Origin: Arcticibacter sp045629565
GTDB lineage: Bacteria > Bacteroidota > Bacteroidia > Sphingobacteriales > Sphingobacteriaceae
Length of the DNA stretch: 64,000 nt
Direction of reading: 5' to 3'
NCBI RefSeq assembly: GCF_045629565.1
Contig: NZ_JAZQRL010000028.1
Coordinates: 124,001 to 188,000, forward strand
Each line of letters opens with the position of its first letter. The stretch's first letter is position 1. This document shows, piece by piece, positions 36,401-43,830 of this stretch. Under the pieces are notes generated by a model, which had not been told where the DNA came from, did not search any database, and saw only the letters and a program-made list of their open reading frames with translations. Made by a program: the position numbers and the translations under genes.

Positions 36401-37492
36401 AAAGAGCTCCGAGCGATACGGCATATTCTCCCCAAGATCCATCAGTGCCAGAACATCCCGTGAATCCGCAGAGCTATTTGTCCGGTTTGTTATCCACACC
36501 TCGACCTTCGTTACGTTGATGTTACTTCGGATGAGTGGTATCCGATCAAGTGCAGCGTTATATTCATTTCGAAAGAAGTGAGCCAAAAAATAGTGTCTGT
36601 TCGCTTCATAGTTGTCAGCGCTTAAGCGAAATTCGTTCTGCTGAGATCCGTTTGCGACAGTAATTTCTCGATGCTGAGATTTTTGCTGAGAAAAAACACT
36701 TGTTACGTTTAGCCGGCCGAACTGCATTTGCGTCTTTACTCCAAACAATGCCTGACTCCCCGTAATTAAGGTGGAGTTAAGCGGCAAACTCACATTACCT
36801 ATTTCTATTCGCTGTAAGATATCATCGGGATTGCCTACCTTATCAATTTTGATCTGGTTCTCAAAATCGAATTGTGCCTCTGAGTTATAATTTGTTGCAA
36901 TGCGCAGCCTGCTCCCGACCTGCCCAACAACATTCATTTGAATACGCTGATCGAGGTCAACACTAAACTGCTTCCTCTGACGCTCCGTCAAAAGTGGATT
37001 GCCATTTTTATTCACATTCCCGGCAATAGTCACATCTGCTGTACCCTGAGGCCTGATAGTGATCACCGAGCCACCAAAGATTCGTTCGAAAGCCCGGTTC
37101 TCGACAGTTAGTGCAGGAATCAATCGACTTGAAGTTCCCAGACTATCACCGGAAGACAAAGCAGCACGCCTTATATCTTTCGCGATCTCCTGATTTATAT
37201 ACCTCTGATACTCGTCGATCGTCAGGTAGCGAGGCGCCTTATACAATTGCTCGCCTATCTTTTCCTGAAGAATGTATCGACGTGTGAGGGGATCGAACTC
37301 TACGGTCTTTTTGACATTACCGGGATTAGGTAAAAAGATCTGCGGCGGCCTTTTAAAATCGGAAAATCGAGAGTCCGGGAAGCGGTAAGGTAACCGAATA
37401 CTGTCTGAAGTCTGGCCGTTTGTGAGATAGGGAAAAGCAAATAACAGCAGAAATAGGCCACGCAGCATAATTAAAACAAAGGCCGGTTTCAC
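30485..37492 (-). CDS. sprA: SprA (Sov), translocon of the type IX secretion system
   Basis: 2335-residue outer-membrane beta-barrel that forms the type IX protein export channel of Bacteroidota and is needed for gliding and secretion of CTD-tagged proteins. The length, the N-terminal signal peptide (LRGLFLLLFAFPYLTNGQ), the early RQFSVDLDQRIQMNVVGQVG region and the C-terminal NMRFTV strand fit the family. The frame opens with GTG at 37492; an ATG at 37468 directly before the signal peptide is equally good. It is flanked by ruvA and gcvH, its conserved neighbours. Other T9SS genes (gldKLMN, sprE, sprT of T9SS) are not in the window. Confidence 0.95.
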   Translation of the reverse strand: MKPAFVLIMLRGLFLLLFAFPYLTNGQTSDSIRLPYRFPDSRFSDFKRPPQIFLPNPGNVKKTVEFDPLTRRYILQEKIGEQLYKAPRYLTIDEYQRYINQEIAKDIRRAALSSGDSLGTSSRLIPALTVENRAFERIFGGSVITIRPQGTADVTIAGNVNKNGNPLLTERQRKQFSVDLDQRIQMNVVGQVGSRLRIATNYNSEAQFDFENQIKIDKVGNPDDILQRIEIGNVSLPLNSTLITGSQALFGVKTQMQFGRLNVTSVFSQQKSQHREITVANGSQQNEFRLSADNYEANRHYFLAHFFRNEYNAALDRIPLIRSNINVTKVEVWITNRTNSSADSRDVLALMDLGENMPYRSELFQGGQGYSRYPAGTSDAGFPQQSNNLLEKLPQDAVLSNSNAAYAFFQGSGGTDNYSRLSYARKLTDQEYVLHPRLGYISLNFALNGDEVLAVAYRYTVNGVEYQVGQFASDVPVNPNEPRSLLAKLLKNENLKTSLPTWDLMMKNIYSLGAYQISKENFKLNIYRLDENTGVERPQIAEGQNNGKLWLQLTHVDQLNQANDTGSDGIFDFIEGITVDPQYGRITFPLLEPFGSDLATKFLPAEQNLIDKYVFKALYDSTRTNAQQLFQKYNRYIIRGTYQSEVSSEFQLNATNVPEGAVQVVAGTLPLVEGTDFTVDYTVGRVRILNEAMLNSGQPIRIKVESNELFGFQQRSLFGSRLDYTVSDRLQVGGTFMSLSEKPLSAKVNVGEEPISNRMWGVDATYSSESRWLTHLVNKLPFINTREISTITVSGEYAKLIPGHSKALDFAGSRGVSYLDDFEGTRSVIDLKSAIGWQISGTPKLFPEAELSNDLSYGFNRARLAFYNIDPVFYRRGSSLASAGLPNSADELSNHYVRQIFEQEVFPLKQSVTGIPLALPTLDLAFYPMIRGPYNYSTDVNADGALTSPRSRWGGLFRKLESTDFEAQNVEYVELWMLDPFIYKPDSKGGDLYVNLGNISEDILKDGRKSLENGLPVSGSEDQTELTKWGRVPKRQPVNQAFENSSEARRIQDVGLDGLADDAESRHFSDFVNQIIPRLGADVARSLAQDPSSDNFQYYRDAAFDNANAGILRRYERYNNTEGNSRTADQSLAETGLSNAASTSLPDGEDINRDNNMSLTDEYYQYKVSIRPEDMIVGQNFISDKVTSTVKLANGSTQQVSWYQFRIPISQYQQRVGGIEDFKSIRFMRVFLTDFQDSAVIRLAKLQLVRGEWRKYNSENNPVKVLADPALGTSPGMDNSSIEVSTINIEENGKRTPIPYVVPPGIIRERDLSSYRGDAEQNEQSLSIQVSDLRDGYARAAFKTAHSDFRSYGKLEMFIHAEGEQLRDKELSAIIRIGTDNQDNYYEYEIPLDISSPGTNDAYAIWPESNKLDLEFKKLQAAKVARNRAKLGDLPWPANVPFEYADGLRTIRVVGQPDLSKVRIYMLGVKNPLRRSGNSMQDDGLDKSAQVWFNELRLSEFDERGGWAATARLNARLADFAEVSVSGSKSTVGFGSIDRRTSERNRSDDRFFDLASTLELGRFFPRRAGMQIPVFLNWSSQVSVPQYDPSSQDIELNTALSGLSKVQRDSVHRIVDDYTRRRSINFNNVRKIKTNPADKLKLWDIENWSASYAYNEYDHRDFINEKSIQKTYRASLAYNYTNKPQSMMPLAKIIKSNQLSLLRDINFNLLPSLLNFRIDVDRLYSENSLRNNDPANVIPLTTFNKNFRMSRLYGISWSLTRSLQMDFNATNYSIIDEPQGRINGIARDTIWENLKRLGRTTDYDHNLNFTYNLPINKIPALNWTTAVLRYGTSFNWTTESTNTLRDPEISLGNSIQNSRTIQLNPSLNFSRFYNKFSAFRRSAKHGASFSTFLKDLLTGVKSMTGAYTLSQGTFLPGYTPGTNVLGYDLDENAPGWGFLLGSQQDIRSKAVVSGWITRDTLLNQLYVKSKKEDISIRATIEPLKDLRIELTATKSSNFNYSTNFRFNSAIGDFESQSPITSGDFSISFASIRTAFSSIEDTGLFREFERNRSIVSERLGTANPNSQGVIEGYSEGYGKNSQDVVVASFLAAYTGKSPESVSLRTFPKIPVPNWRVSYNGLTKYALFNSFASFNLNHSYRSTYNVNGFSSLVRYQEQNGSVSVKDGQGNYLPIYQFSQVMLFEQFVPLIGVDFRLKNNVSANFEYRKTRGLSLSLVNSQLAQQQDDGIIFGFGYRSADFRFPFGLLSSRKTKNDVNFKLDFAVNDRKTVIYRADIEGAEVYSGAKNVALRPSIDYLLNQRLNIRLFYDGSLSKPYTSQAFNTSFSNFGINMRFTVQ

Positions 37493-37513
37493 ACCATTAG
37501 TATTACTTTATTG

Positions 37514-38098
37514 TTACAAGCTTTTGAGCGAGAGCTTGATCAGCTGTTCAACTGAGAGACTATTGGTTTCCCGCTTCAGAACATTATCAACAGCCTTCTC
37601 CGCGACATTTTTCACGAATCCGAGCATAATCAATGCAGATATTGCCTCCTCTTTAACCGTGTTATATTTAGGCATCGAAGTGAGCGTATCGACTCCCTCC
37701 TTTTTAAGCTTATCTTGCAATTCCAGAATCATTCTCTGTGCGGACTTCGGCCCTATACCCTTAATCCTCTGAATCAAGGGCACATCCCCCTTCACAATCG
37801 CCTGCTGAATCTCATCTGGCGTTATAGATGATAGTATCATCCTGCCTGTGCCGGGGCCAATTCCGGATACGGATATCAGATGCAGAAACAATCGCTTTTC
37901 GCTTTCATCTATAAACCCGTATAGCGTATGAGCATCTTCTTTTATATGCTGCCAGACAAAAAGCTTACAATGCTCTCCAACTGGCAACTTAGAATATGTA
38001 TTGATTGATATATTGATATGAAAACCAACGCCGCCAGCCTCAATAATTACATAGGTGGCGCATTTGAATACAAGTTTACCGTCAATATATGCGTACAT
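37514..38098 (-). CDS. ruvA: Holliday junction branch migration protein RuvA
   Basis: 194-residue tetrameric junction-binding protein that loads RuvB. It has the N-terminal OB fold (MYAYIDGKLVF), the helix-hairpin-helix motifs (LISVSGIGPGTGRMIL and IKGIGPKSAQRMILEL) and the C-terminal domain III that contacts RuvB. It lies 13 bases after maeB and 21 bases before sprA on the same strand. Confidence 0.96.
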   Translation of the reverse strand: MYAYIDGKLVFKCATYVIIEAGGVGFHINISINTYSKLPVGEHCKLFVWQHIKEDAHTLYGFIDESEKRLFLHLISVSGIGPGTGRMILSSITPDEIQQAIVKGDVPLIQRIKGIGPKSAQRMILELQDKLKKEGVDTLTSMPKYNTVKEEAISALIMLGFVKNVAEKAVDNVLKRETNSLSVEQLIKLSLKSL

Positions 38099-38111
38099 GG
38101 TTACGAATTAA

Positions 38112-40391
38112 TTAATTTGAAGCCTCTTCTTGCTTTTCCTGAACATCCACAACTGCAATGGTCACCATATTCACAATTTCCCTGACAGAACTGCCCATTT
38201 GCAATACGTGAACCGGCTTATTCAGACCTAGCAAGATAGGACCAACCGCCTCGGCCTCTCCCAGCTCCTGCAATAATTTATATGCAATATTGCCAGACTC
38301 AAGATTTGGAAAGACCAATGTATTAGCAGGAGAATCCACCAGCTTACTGAAAGGAAAATTCTCTCTTAACATGGCGTTATTCACCGCAAAATTACCTTGC
38401 ATCTCCCCATCTACCGTTACTTCCGGATGATTTTCATGTAGAATACGAACAGCTTCTCGTGTCTTGCCAGGAATCTCTCCTTCATTCGATCCGAAGTTTG
38501 AATACGATAGTACAGCCAATCGGGGATTTACATTAAACTTGCGAACCGACTTATCAAGAAGAAGTGAAATGCTGACCAGCTCTTCAGCAGTAGGATCCTT
38601 ATTTACCGTTGTGTCTCCGAAAAAGATGGGCCCCTTTTTAGTCAGCATCATATACATACCAGCTACCCTGTTTATCTTAGGGTCAGCACCGATGACCTGC
38701 AAAGCTGGTTTCAGCGTCGAACCGTAATCCTTCGTCAATCCAGAGATCAGGGCATCAGCCTCACCAAACTCAACCATGCATGCTCCGAAATAGTTACGGT
38801 CGCGCATAAGCTTCCGTGCCTGGAACAGGCTAACTCCCCTTCGCTGCCTCTTTGAATAAAGGTATTTAGCATATTCGTCGATACGCGTATCATCTTCGAG
38901 CGGATCGATAATCGACACGCCATTCAGATCCAGGTCATGTTCCTTAATGGTCTTGAGAATAGCGTCGCGGTTACCTAATAATATTGGTGTCGCAATACCT
39001 TCTTCCTTTACTATCTGGGCAGCCTTCAAGATCCTGTAATGATCTGCTTCAGCGAAAACTACGCGCTTTGGATCAGACTTGGCTCTGCTGCTAAGCGCTC
39101 TTAATATGGCATCTTCACCGCCCAGCCTTCTGCTTAACTCCTCTTTGTAAGCATCCCAGTCTGTGATAACAGCTCGTGCAACCCCCGATTCAATGGCTGC
39201 CTGAGCAACCGCAGATGATACCGCTGTTATCAGGCGAGGGTCGGTTGGCTTAGGGATGATATAATCTTTCCCAAACCGAATATTATGAAGGTTATAAGCA
39301 AGCATGACAGCCTCAGGAACTTGCTTTTTTGCCATATCTGCGATTGCTTTCACGGCAGCGATCTTCATCTCCTCGTTGATCGTGGTCGCTCTCACATCCA
39401 TAGCCCCTCTGAAAATATAAGGAAACCCAAGAACATTATTGACTTGATTAGGATAGTCAGACCTTCCTGTCGCCATAATAATATCCTTTCTCGTTTCAGT
39501 AGCCAGTTCATAGGATATTTCTGGATTAGGATTTGCCATTGCAAATACAATCGGCTTATCAGCCATCGTAAGTAGTGCCTCAGCAGACAAGGAATCTGCG
39601 GCAGACAGACCGATGAACACATCTGAGTCCACCATCGCCTCTTCAAGCGTTCGGATATCCCTATCTGTAGCGAACTCGGCCTTTAAAGGATCCAGCTTTT
39701 CGCGGTCGGAACGAATAACGCCCGAGCGATCTACCATCACAATATTTTCCTTTTTGGCGCCCAGGCTGACATAAAGTCGCGAACAAGATATTGCCGCTGC
39801 GCCGGCACCGTTTACTACAATCCGGATTGTTTCCAGATTCTTATTTTGTAACTCACAGGCGTTTAACAATGCCGCCGCCGAGATGATCGCCGTTCCATGC
39901 TGATCATCATGCATTACAGGAATGTTCATCTCCTCCTTAAGCCTGCGCTCAATTTCGAAGCATTCCGGAGCCTTAATATCTTCGAGATTTATCCCGCCGA
40001 ACGTAGGTTCCAAAGCCTTAACAATATTGACAAACTGGTCAATATCCGTAGTGTTTAACTCAAGATCAAATACATCTATATCGGCAAAGATTTTAAAAAG
40101 TAGCCCTTTACCTTCCATAACAGGCTTTCCGGCTTCGGGGCCTATATTACCAAGGCCTAATACCGCAGTTCCGTTGCTTATCACAGCAACCAGGTTACCC
40201 TTAGCTGTATACTTATAAACATCCTCGGTATTTTCCGCGATTTTCAAACATGGTTCGGCAACACCTGGAGAGTATGCTAATGTTAAATCACGTTGGGAAT
40301 TTGTTGGTTTCGTTGGTACAACCTGGATCTTACCGGGTCTGCCTTGCGAATGATAATCTAATGCGTCCTTCTGTTTATTTAATTTATCCAT
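38112..40391 (-). CDS. maeB: NADP-dependent malic enzyme with phosphotransacetylase-like domain
   Basis: 759-residue fusion. The N-terminal malic enzyme part (about 1-430) converts malate to pyruvate with CO2 release: it has YSPGVAEPC, the MHDDQHGTAI region and the NAD(P) fold VNGAGAAAISC. The C-terminal part (about 430-759) resembles phosphate acetyltransferase and is usually regulatory (acetyl-CoA sensing) in MaeB enzymes. The length matches this class. An exact -7 promoter element lies 17 bases upstream. It probably heads a transcript running through ruvA and sprA. Confidence 0.94.
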   Translation of the reverse strand: MDKLNKQKDALDYHSQGRPGKIQVVPTKPTNSQRDLTLAYSPGVAEPCLKIAENTEDVYKYTAKGNLVAVISNGTAVLGLGNIGPEAGKPVMEGKGLLFKIFADIDVFDLELNTTDIDQFVNIVKALEPTFGGINLEDIKAPECFEIERRLKEEMNIPVMHDDQHGTAIISAAALLNACELQNKNLETIRIVVNGAGAAAISCSRLYVSLGAKKENIVMVDRSGVIRSDREKLDPLKAEFATDRDIRTLEEAMVDSDVFIGLSAADSLSAEALLTMADKPIVFAMANPNPEISYELATETRKDIIMATGRSDYPNQVNNVLGFPYIFRGAMDVRATTINEEMKIAAVKAIADMAKKQVPEAVMLAYNLHNIRFGKDYIIPKPTDPRLITAVSSAVAQAAIESGVARAVITDWDAYKEELSRRLGGEDAILRALSSRAKSDPKRVVFAEADHYRILKAAQIVKEEGIATPILLGNRDAILKTIKEHDLDLNGVSIIDPLEDDTRIDEYAKYLYSKRQRRGVSLFQARKLMRDRNYFGACMVEFGEADALISGLTKDYGSTLKPALQVIGADPKINRVAGMYMMLTKKGPIFFGDTTVNKDPTAEELVSISLLLDKSVRKFNVNPRLAVLSYSNFGSNEGEIPGKTREAVRILHENHPEVTVDGEMQGNFAVNNAMLRENFPFSKLVDSPANTLVFPNLESGNIAYKLLQELGEAEAVGPILLGLNKPVHVLQMGSSVREIVNMVTIAVVDVQEKQEEASN

Positions 40392-40408
40392 TTGGCCCCT
40401 TTATGCGG

Positions 40409-40416
40409 CAAAACTA
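40409..40416 (-). promoter_or_regulatory. -7 promoter element of maeB
   Basis: TAGTTTTG on the minus strand matches TAnnTTTG exactly, 17 bases before the maeB ATG. The -33 region has no TTG. A 6-base-pair hairpin (ACAGAT/ATCTGT, within 40425-40448) in the same gap may end the lutB transcript, but it has no T run. Confidence 0.38.
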
Positions 40417-40457
40417 CAACTCTTACAGATAAGATTGTGAAAATCTGTTAATTTATG

Positions 40458-41843
40458 TTAATCCAAATTCCGCTTTCCTTGTTTCCACTGCTTACTGAAA
40501 GATTTTGGCGCTACATCCGGAAGCTCCCGATGCTTTCCCCAAGTCTTTTTAAAGAACGTTTTGAGCATCAGATTCTTAATTTTCCCACCCACTGCATCCA
40601 CCCAGCTTCTCTTAAGCATCGCTTTCTGCCAACCTTTCCAACCAATCTCTTCTACCTTCGGGGCCATGCCCTGGGCAACAGAATCTCTCCTGTTAAGAAG
40701 CAGCATCTTGTGAATATCAATCTTAACCGGACACACCTCCGTACACTTCCCGCATAAACTGGACGCGTAGCTTAAATGTTTAAAATCCTCCATGCCATCC
40801 AGGTGTGGCGTAATCACGGACCCTATCGGGCCGCTATAAGTTGTTTCATAGGCATGGCCCCCTACGTTTTTGTAGATGGGACAGGCATTCAGACAAGCAC
40901 CGCAACGAATGCAGTACAAACCCTGCCGCTGTTCCTTCTGAGCCAGAAGATTAGTTCGCCCGTTGTCCAGTAATACAACATACATTTCTTCCGGCCCGTC
41001 TGTTTCGCCTTCCTGGCGTGGCCCGCTGAAAATGCTATTATAAACAGTAAGATTTTGACCTGTTCCATGCGTCGAAAGCAGGGGCCAGTATAGATCCAGG
41101 TCACTTAAAGAAGGGATCAGCTTTTCAATACCAACAATGGCAATATGAATCTTTGGGAAAGTTGTGGTTAGTCGTGCGTTACCCTCGTTCTCCGTCAGTG
41201 CAATACTCCCTGTGTCGGCAATCAGGAAATTAGCTCCCGTTATTCCTACATCTGCCGTAGTATACTTTTCTCTCAAAAGCTCCCTGGCCTTTGCTGTCAA
41301 CTGCTCCGGAGTGGCATCTGCAGGAGTACCAAACCGCTCATGAAAAAGCTTCGCGATATCCTCCTTGCTCAAATGCATAGCAGGAGTTACTATATGATAG
41401 GGCTTCTGTCCAAGCAGCTGTACTATATATTCACCAAGATCACTTTCAAGCGACTCGATATTATTTTTTTCAAGAAAGTCATTGAGATGGATTTCCTCAG
41501 TCGTCATCGACTTCGACTTAATCACCGAGCGGGCATTCGCTCGTCTAATGATCTGGAGTATTTCCGACTGAGCTTCGTCCACATCGTTTGCCCATATCAC
41601 CTTACCGCCCCTCTTGAGAAAATTGGCCTCAAATTCAGGAAGAAGTTTATCCAGGTTCTCCATTACCTTCCACTTGATGACATGAGCCTTCTTCTTAGAC
41701 TGCTCTAAATTTGCCAGCCTTGACAGACCTCTGTTAACAGCTGTGTTATATCTGCCGATATTAAAATTAATAACCCGTCGATGGTCCAGGTCGAATGCCT
41801 TTTCCCCCGAGGTCTCTTGAAACTGCTCAGCAAATTTTGTCAT
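40458..41843 (-). CDS. lutB: LutB-type iron-sulfur lactate oxidation protein
   Basis: 461-residue iron-sulfur protein of the LutABC L-lactate oxidation complex (LutB/YkgF family). The N-terminal LUD domain is followed by two [4Fe-4S] ferredoxin motifs, CIRCGACLNACPIY and CGKCTEVCPV. The length is usual. lutA and lutC are not adjacent here: the upstream gene is an M61 peptidase (14 bases) and the downstream one maeB. Whether it works with a distant LutA and LutC cannot be seen. Malic enzyme next door also yields pyruvate, a loose metabolic link. Confidence 0.9.
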   Translation of the reverse strand: MTKFAEQFQETSGEKAFDLDHRRVINFNIGRYNTAVNRGLSRLANLEQSKKKAHVIKWKVMENLDKLLPEFEANFLKRGGKVIWANDVDEAQSEILQIIRRANARSVIKSKSMTTEEIHLNDFLEKNNIESLESDLGEYIVQLLGQKPYHIVTPAMHLSKEDIAKLFHERFGTPADATPEQLTAKARELLREKYTTADVGITGANFLIADTGSIALTENEGNARLTTTFPKIHIAIVGIEKLIPSLSDLDLYWPLLSTHGTGQNLTVYNSIFSGPRQEGETDGPEEMYVVLLDNGRTNLLAQKEQRQGLYCIRCGACLNACPIYKNVGGHAYETTYSGPIGSVITPHLDGMEDFKHLSYASSLCGKCTEVCPVKIDIHKMLLLNRRDSVAQGMAPKVEEIGWKGWQKAMLKRSWVDAVGGKIKNLMLKTFFKKTWGKHRELPDVAPKSFSKQWKQGKRNLD

Positions 41844-41857
41844 AAGTGATATTTGTG

Positions 41858-43663
41858 TTACAAATTAAGCCATTTTTTTCTTACCGCGAATTGTTGGGTA
41901 GACGCATCTTTAGCTGCCTCAATACGGAACTTACCTTTATTTTCCTTTTTTAGTGTCACAGACAAGATCCTCACCAAACCATCTCTCGATAACAAGACAT
42001 CAACCTTATCGCCCACCCTCTTGTTTGCAATTAGTCGTTCAATTCCTGTCTGATCGCTTATACGATTACCATTAATCGCAATAATCTCATCGTTTACACT
42101 AATACCATCCGTCCAGGCAGTACCGGCACGAGTCACACTAAGCACAGAAAGCTTACCATCTTTGCTCGACGCAGTAAGTCCCAGCGAAGGCGTATTCAAT
42201 CCCGCATACTCATCAACAAGTACCAAACCTGCATGATCTAAATGTACCTGAAACTTAATTGGAGCAGCCTTATACACGTATTCATTATAGAAATTATCCA
42301 AAGAGATACCTCCCACCTTCTCAGCCATTGTTTTGAACTCGCCACTGGTAAAGCCGCGATTTTGCTTCAGAAAATATTCATCGTACATCGCTTTCAATAC
42401 ATCATCCAACCCTTTTGTGCCCTTGGTTGCATTAATTATCTCCAGATCCAGAATCATACCCAAGACTGCACCCTTGTTATAATAAGATATACCGGTATTC
42501 TTGGAATTCTCATTCGGGCGATAATACTTAATCCACGCGTCAAAGCTAGATTCGGCTACAGGTTGTATTCCCGCGCCGGGTTGATTAGACACCGTTTCGA
42601 TATCGCTGGACAGGACATTAAGATAAGCTTCCGGACTATAAATCCCGGTTCTGCGCAAAATCAGATTATCGTAATAAGCAGTAAATCCTTCCGAAATCCA
42701 CAGATCCGTAGTATAATTTTCTTTGCTATAATCAAATGGGCCCAGCGCTGCAGGACGTAAACGCTTGACGTTCCACAAATGGAAGTATTCATGCGCAACC
42801 AGGCTCAGGAAACCCTTATATCCCTTTTCCGTGTTATAGGCATCGCGTGATGCACCCAATACCGTAGAGTTCAGATGCTCCAGGCCCCCACCGCCTGATT
42901 GGAAATTATGAACTATAAATACATAACGCTTGTTCGGCATGTCCCGAAATATAGACATCTGCGACTCAACAATTTTGGCCATATCCACAGACAACTTAGC
43001 TTTGTCATAGTTGCCGCCGCCATACATCGCAACCTCATGTTTGATTCCAGCAGCTGTAAATTCAAAAATATCCTGGTTGCCTACTTCAATCGGAGAATCA
43101 AATAAAACATCGAAGTCAGACGCGTAGTACGTAAATGGCTTGCCTTTAACCGGCTCCAATCCCGTTGACACTTTCGTCCATCCCTGATGAGGACGAACTG
43201 TTACTATCGACGGGAGCTGCAACATGCCATCCACATACATAAAAACTCCGGTGGGTGATAAAAAGGCATGAGAAGCATCAACGAAGCTCGTCCTGACGGA
43301 TACCTCGAAGGCATATACTTTATAAGTTACTTCAATCCTCTGGTTTCCTGCCGTTGCGATTCTCCATGTATTCTTGTCTATCTTTTTATAGGAAGCTGTG
43401 TTCTGCCCAATACCCTTAACATCAAACTGCTCGATATTTTTTGAAAACTCCCGTATTAGATAAGATCCCGGAGCCCAAACAGGCATCTTCACATCGATAG
43501 AATCCGAAGCGACTCCGGATATGTTCATTTTAACATCAACATAATGAGCGTTAGGTTCAGAAAATGACACTTCAAAGGAGATTTCCGTCTTCGCTTCAGC
43601 ATTGTTTACAGAAAGCAGCATACAAAAAAGTAGAATTGTGGAGGAAAAAATTAGCTTATTCAT
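41858..43663 (-). CDS. M61 family metallopeptidase with PDZ domain
   Basis: 601-residue exported glycyl-aminopeptidase-like enzyme. After a signal peptide (about 1-24) comes the M61 N-terminal domain, then the catalytic HEYFH at 291-295 with the third ligand in WISEGFTAYYD, and a C-terminal PDZ domain (about 500-580, DGISVNDEIIAINGNRI). The ATG at 43663 is preferred over the one at 43675 because a promoter -7 element ends 9 bases upstream of it. Family members cleave peptides with N-terminal Gly or Ala; the natural substrate is unknown. Confidence 0.92.
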   Translation of the reverse strand: MNKLIFSSTILLFCMLLSVNNAEAKTEISFEVSFSEPNAHYVDVKMNISGVASDSIDVKMPVWAPGSYLIREFSKNIEQFDVKGIGQNTASYKKIDKNTWRIATAGNQRIEVTYKVYAFEVSVRTSFVDASHAFLSPTGVFMYVDGMLQLPSIVTVRPHQGWTKVSTGLEPVKGKPFTYYASDFDVLFDSPIEVGNQDIFEFTAAGIKHEVAMYGGGNYDKAKLSVDMAKIVESQMSIFRDMPNKRYVFIVHNFQSGGGGLEHLNSTVLGASRDAYNTEKGYKGFLSLVAHEYFHLWNVKRLRPAALGPFDYSKENYTTDLWISEGFTAYYDNLILRRTGIYSPEAYLNVLSSDIETVSNQPGAGIQPVAESSFDAWIKYYRPNENSKNTGISYYNKGAVLGMILDLEIINATKGTKGLDDVLKAMYDEYFLKQNRGFTSGEFKTMAEKVGGISLDNFYNEYVYKAAPIKFQVHLDHAGLVLVDEYAGLNTPSLGLTASSKDGKLSVLSVTRAGTAWTDGISVNDEIIAINGNRISDQTGIERLIANKRVGDKVDVLLSRDGLVRILSVTLKKENKGKFRIEAAKDASTQQFAVRKKWLNL

Positions 43664-43672
43664 ATTCGAATA

Positions 43673-43702
43673 CAAAAGTAGTCATTTACATCATACACTT
43701 AA
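43673..43702 (-). promoter_or_regulatory. Promoter of the M61 peptidase gene
   Basis: On the minus strand TTA (43700-43702), a 19-base spacer and TACTTTTG (43673-43680) fit the consensus with one mismatch at -33. Nine bases separate the -7 element from the ATG. For the divergent efflux genes I see only TACTTTCG (43793-43800), a one-mismatch -7 candidate. Confidence 0.5.
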
Positions 43703-43830
43703 CGGTCGATAAATTAGTAAAATCCTTGATACACCTCAATAATTAAACCTTTTTCACATCAAATTTCTGTAATTTGTGTTAAAAACAAAGATTACTTTCG
43801 CTCTTCTCGCCCCTACTGCTTAATAAAAAT

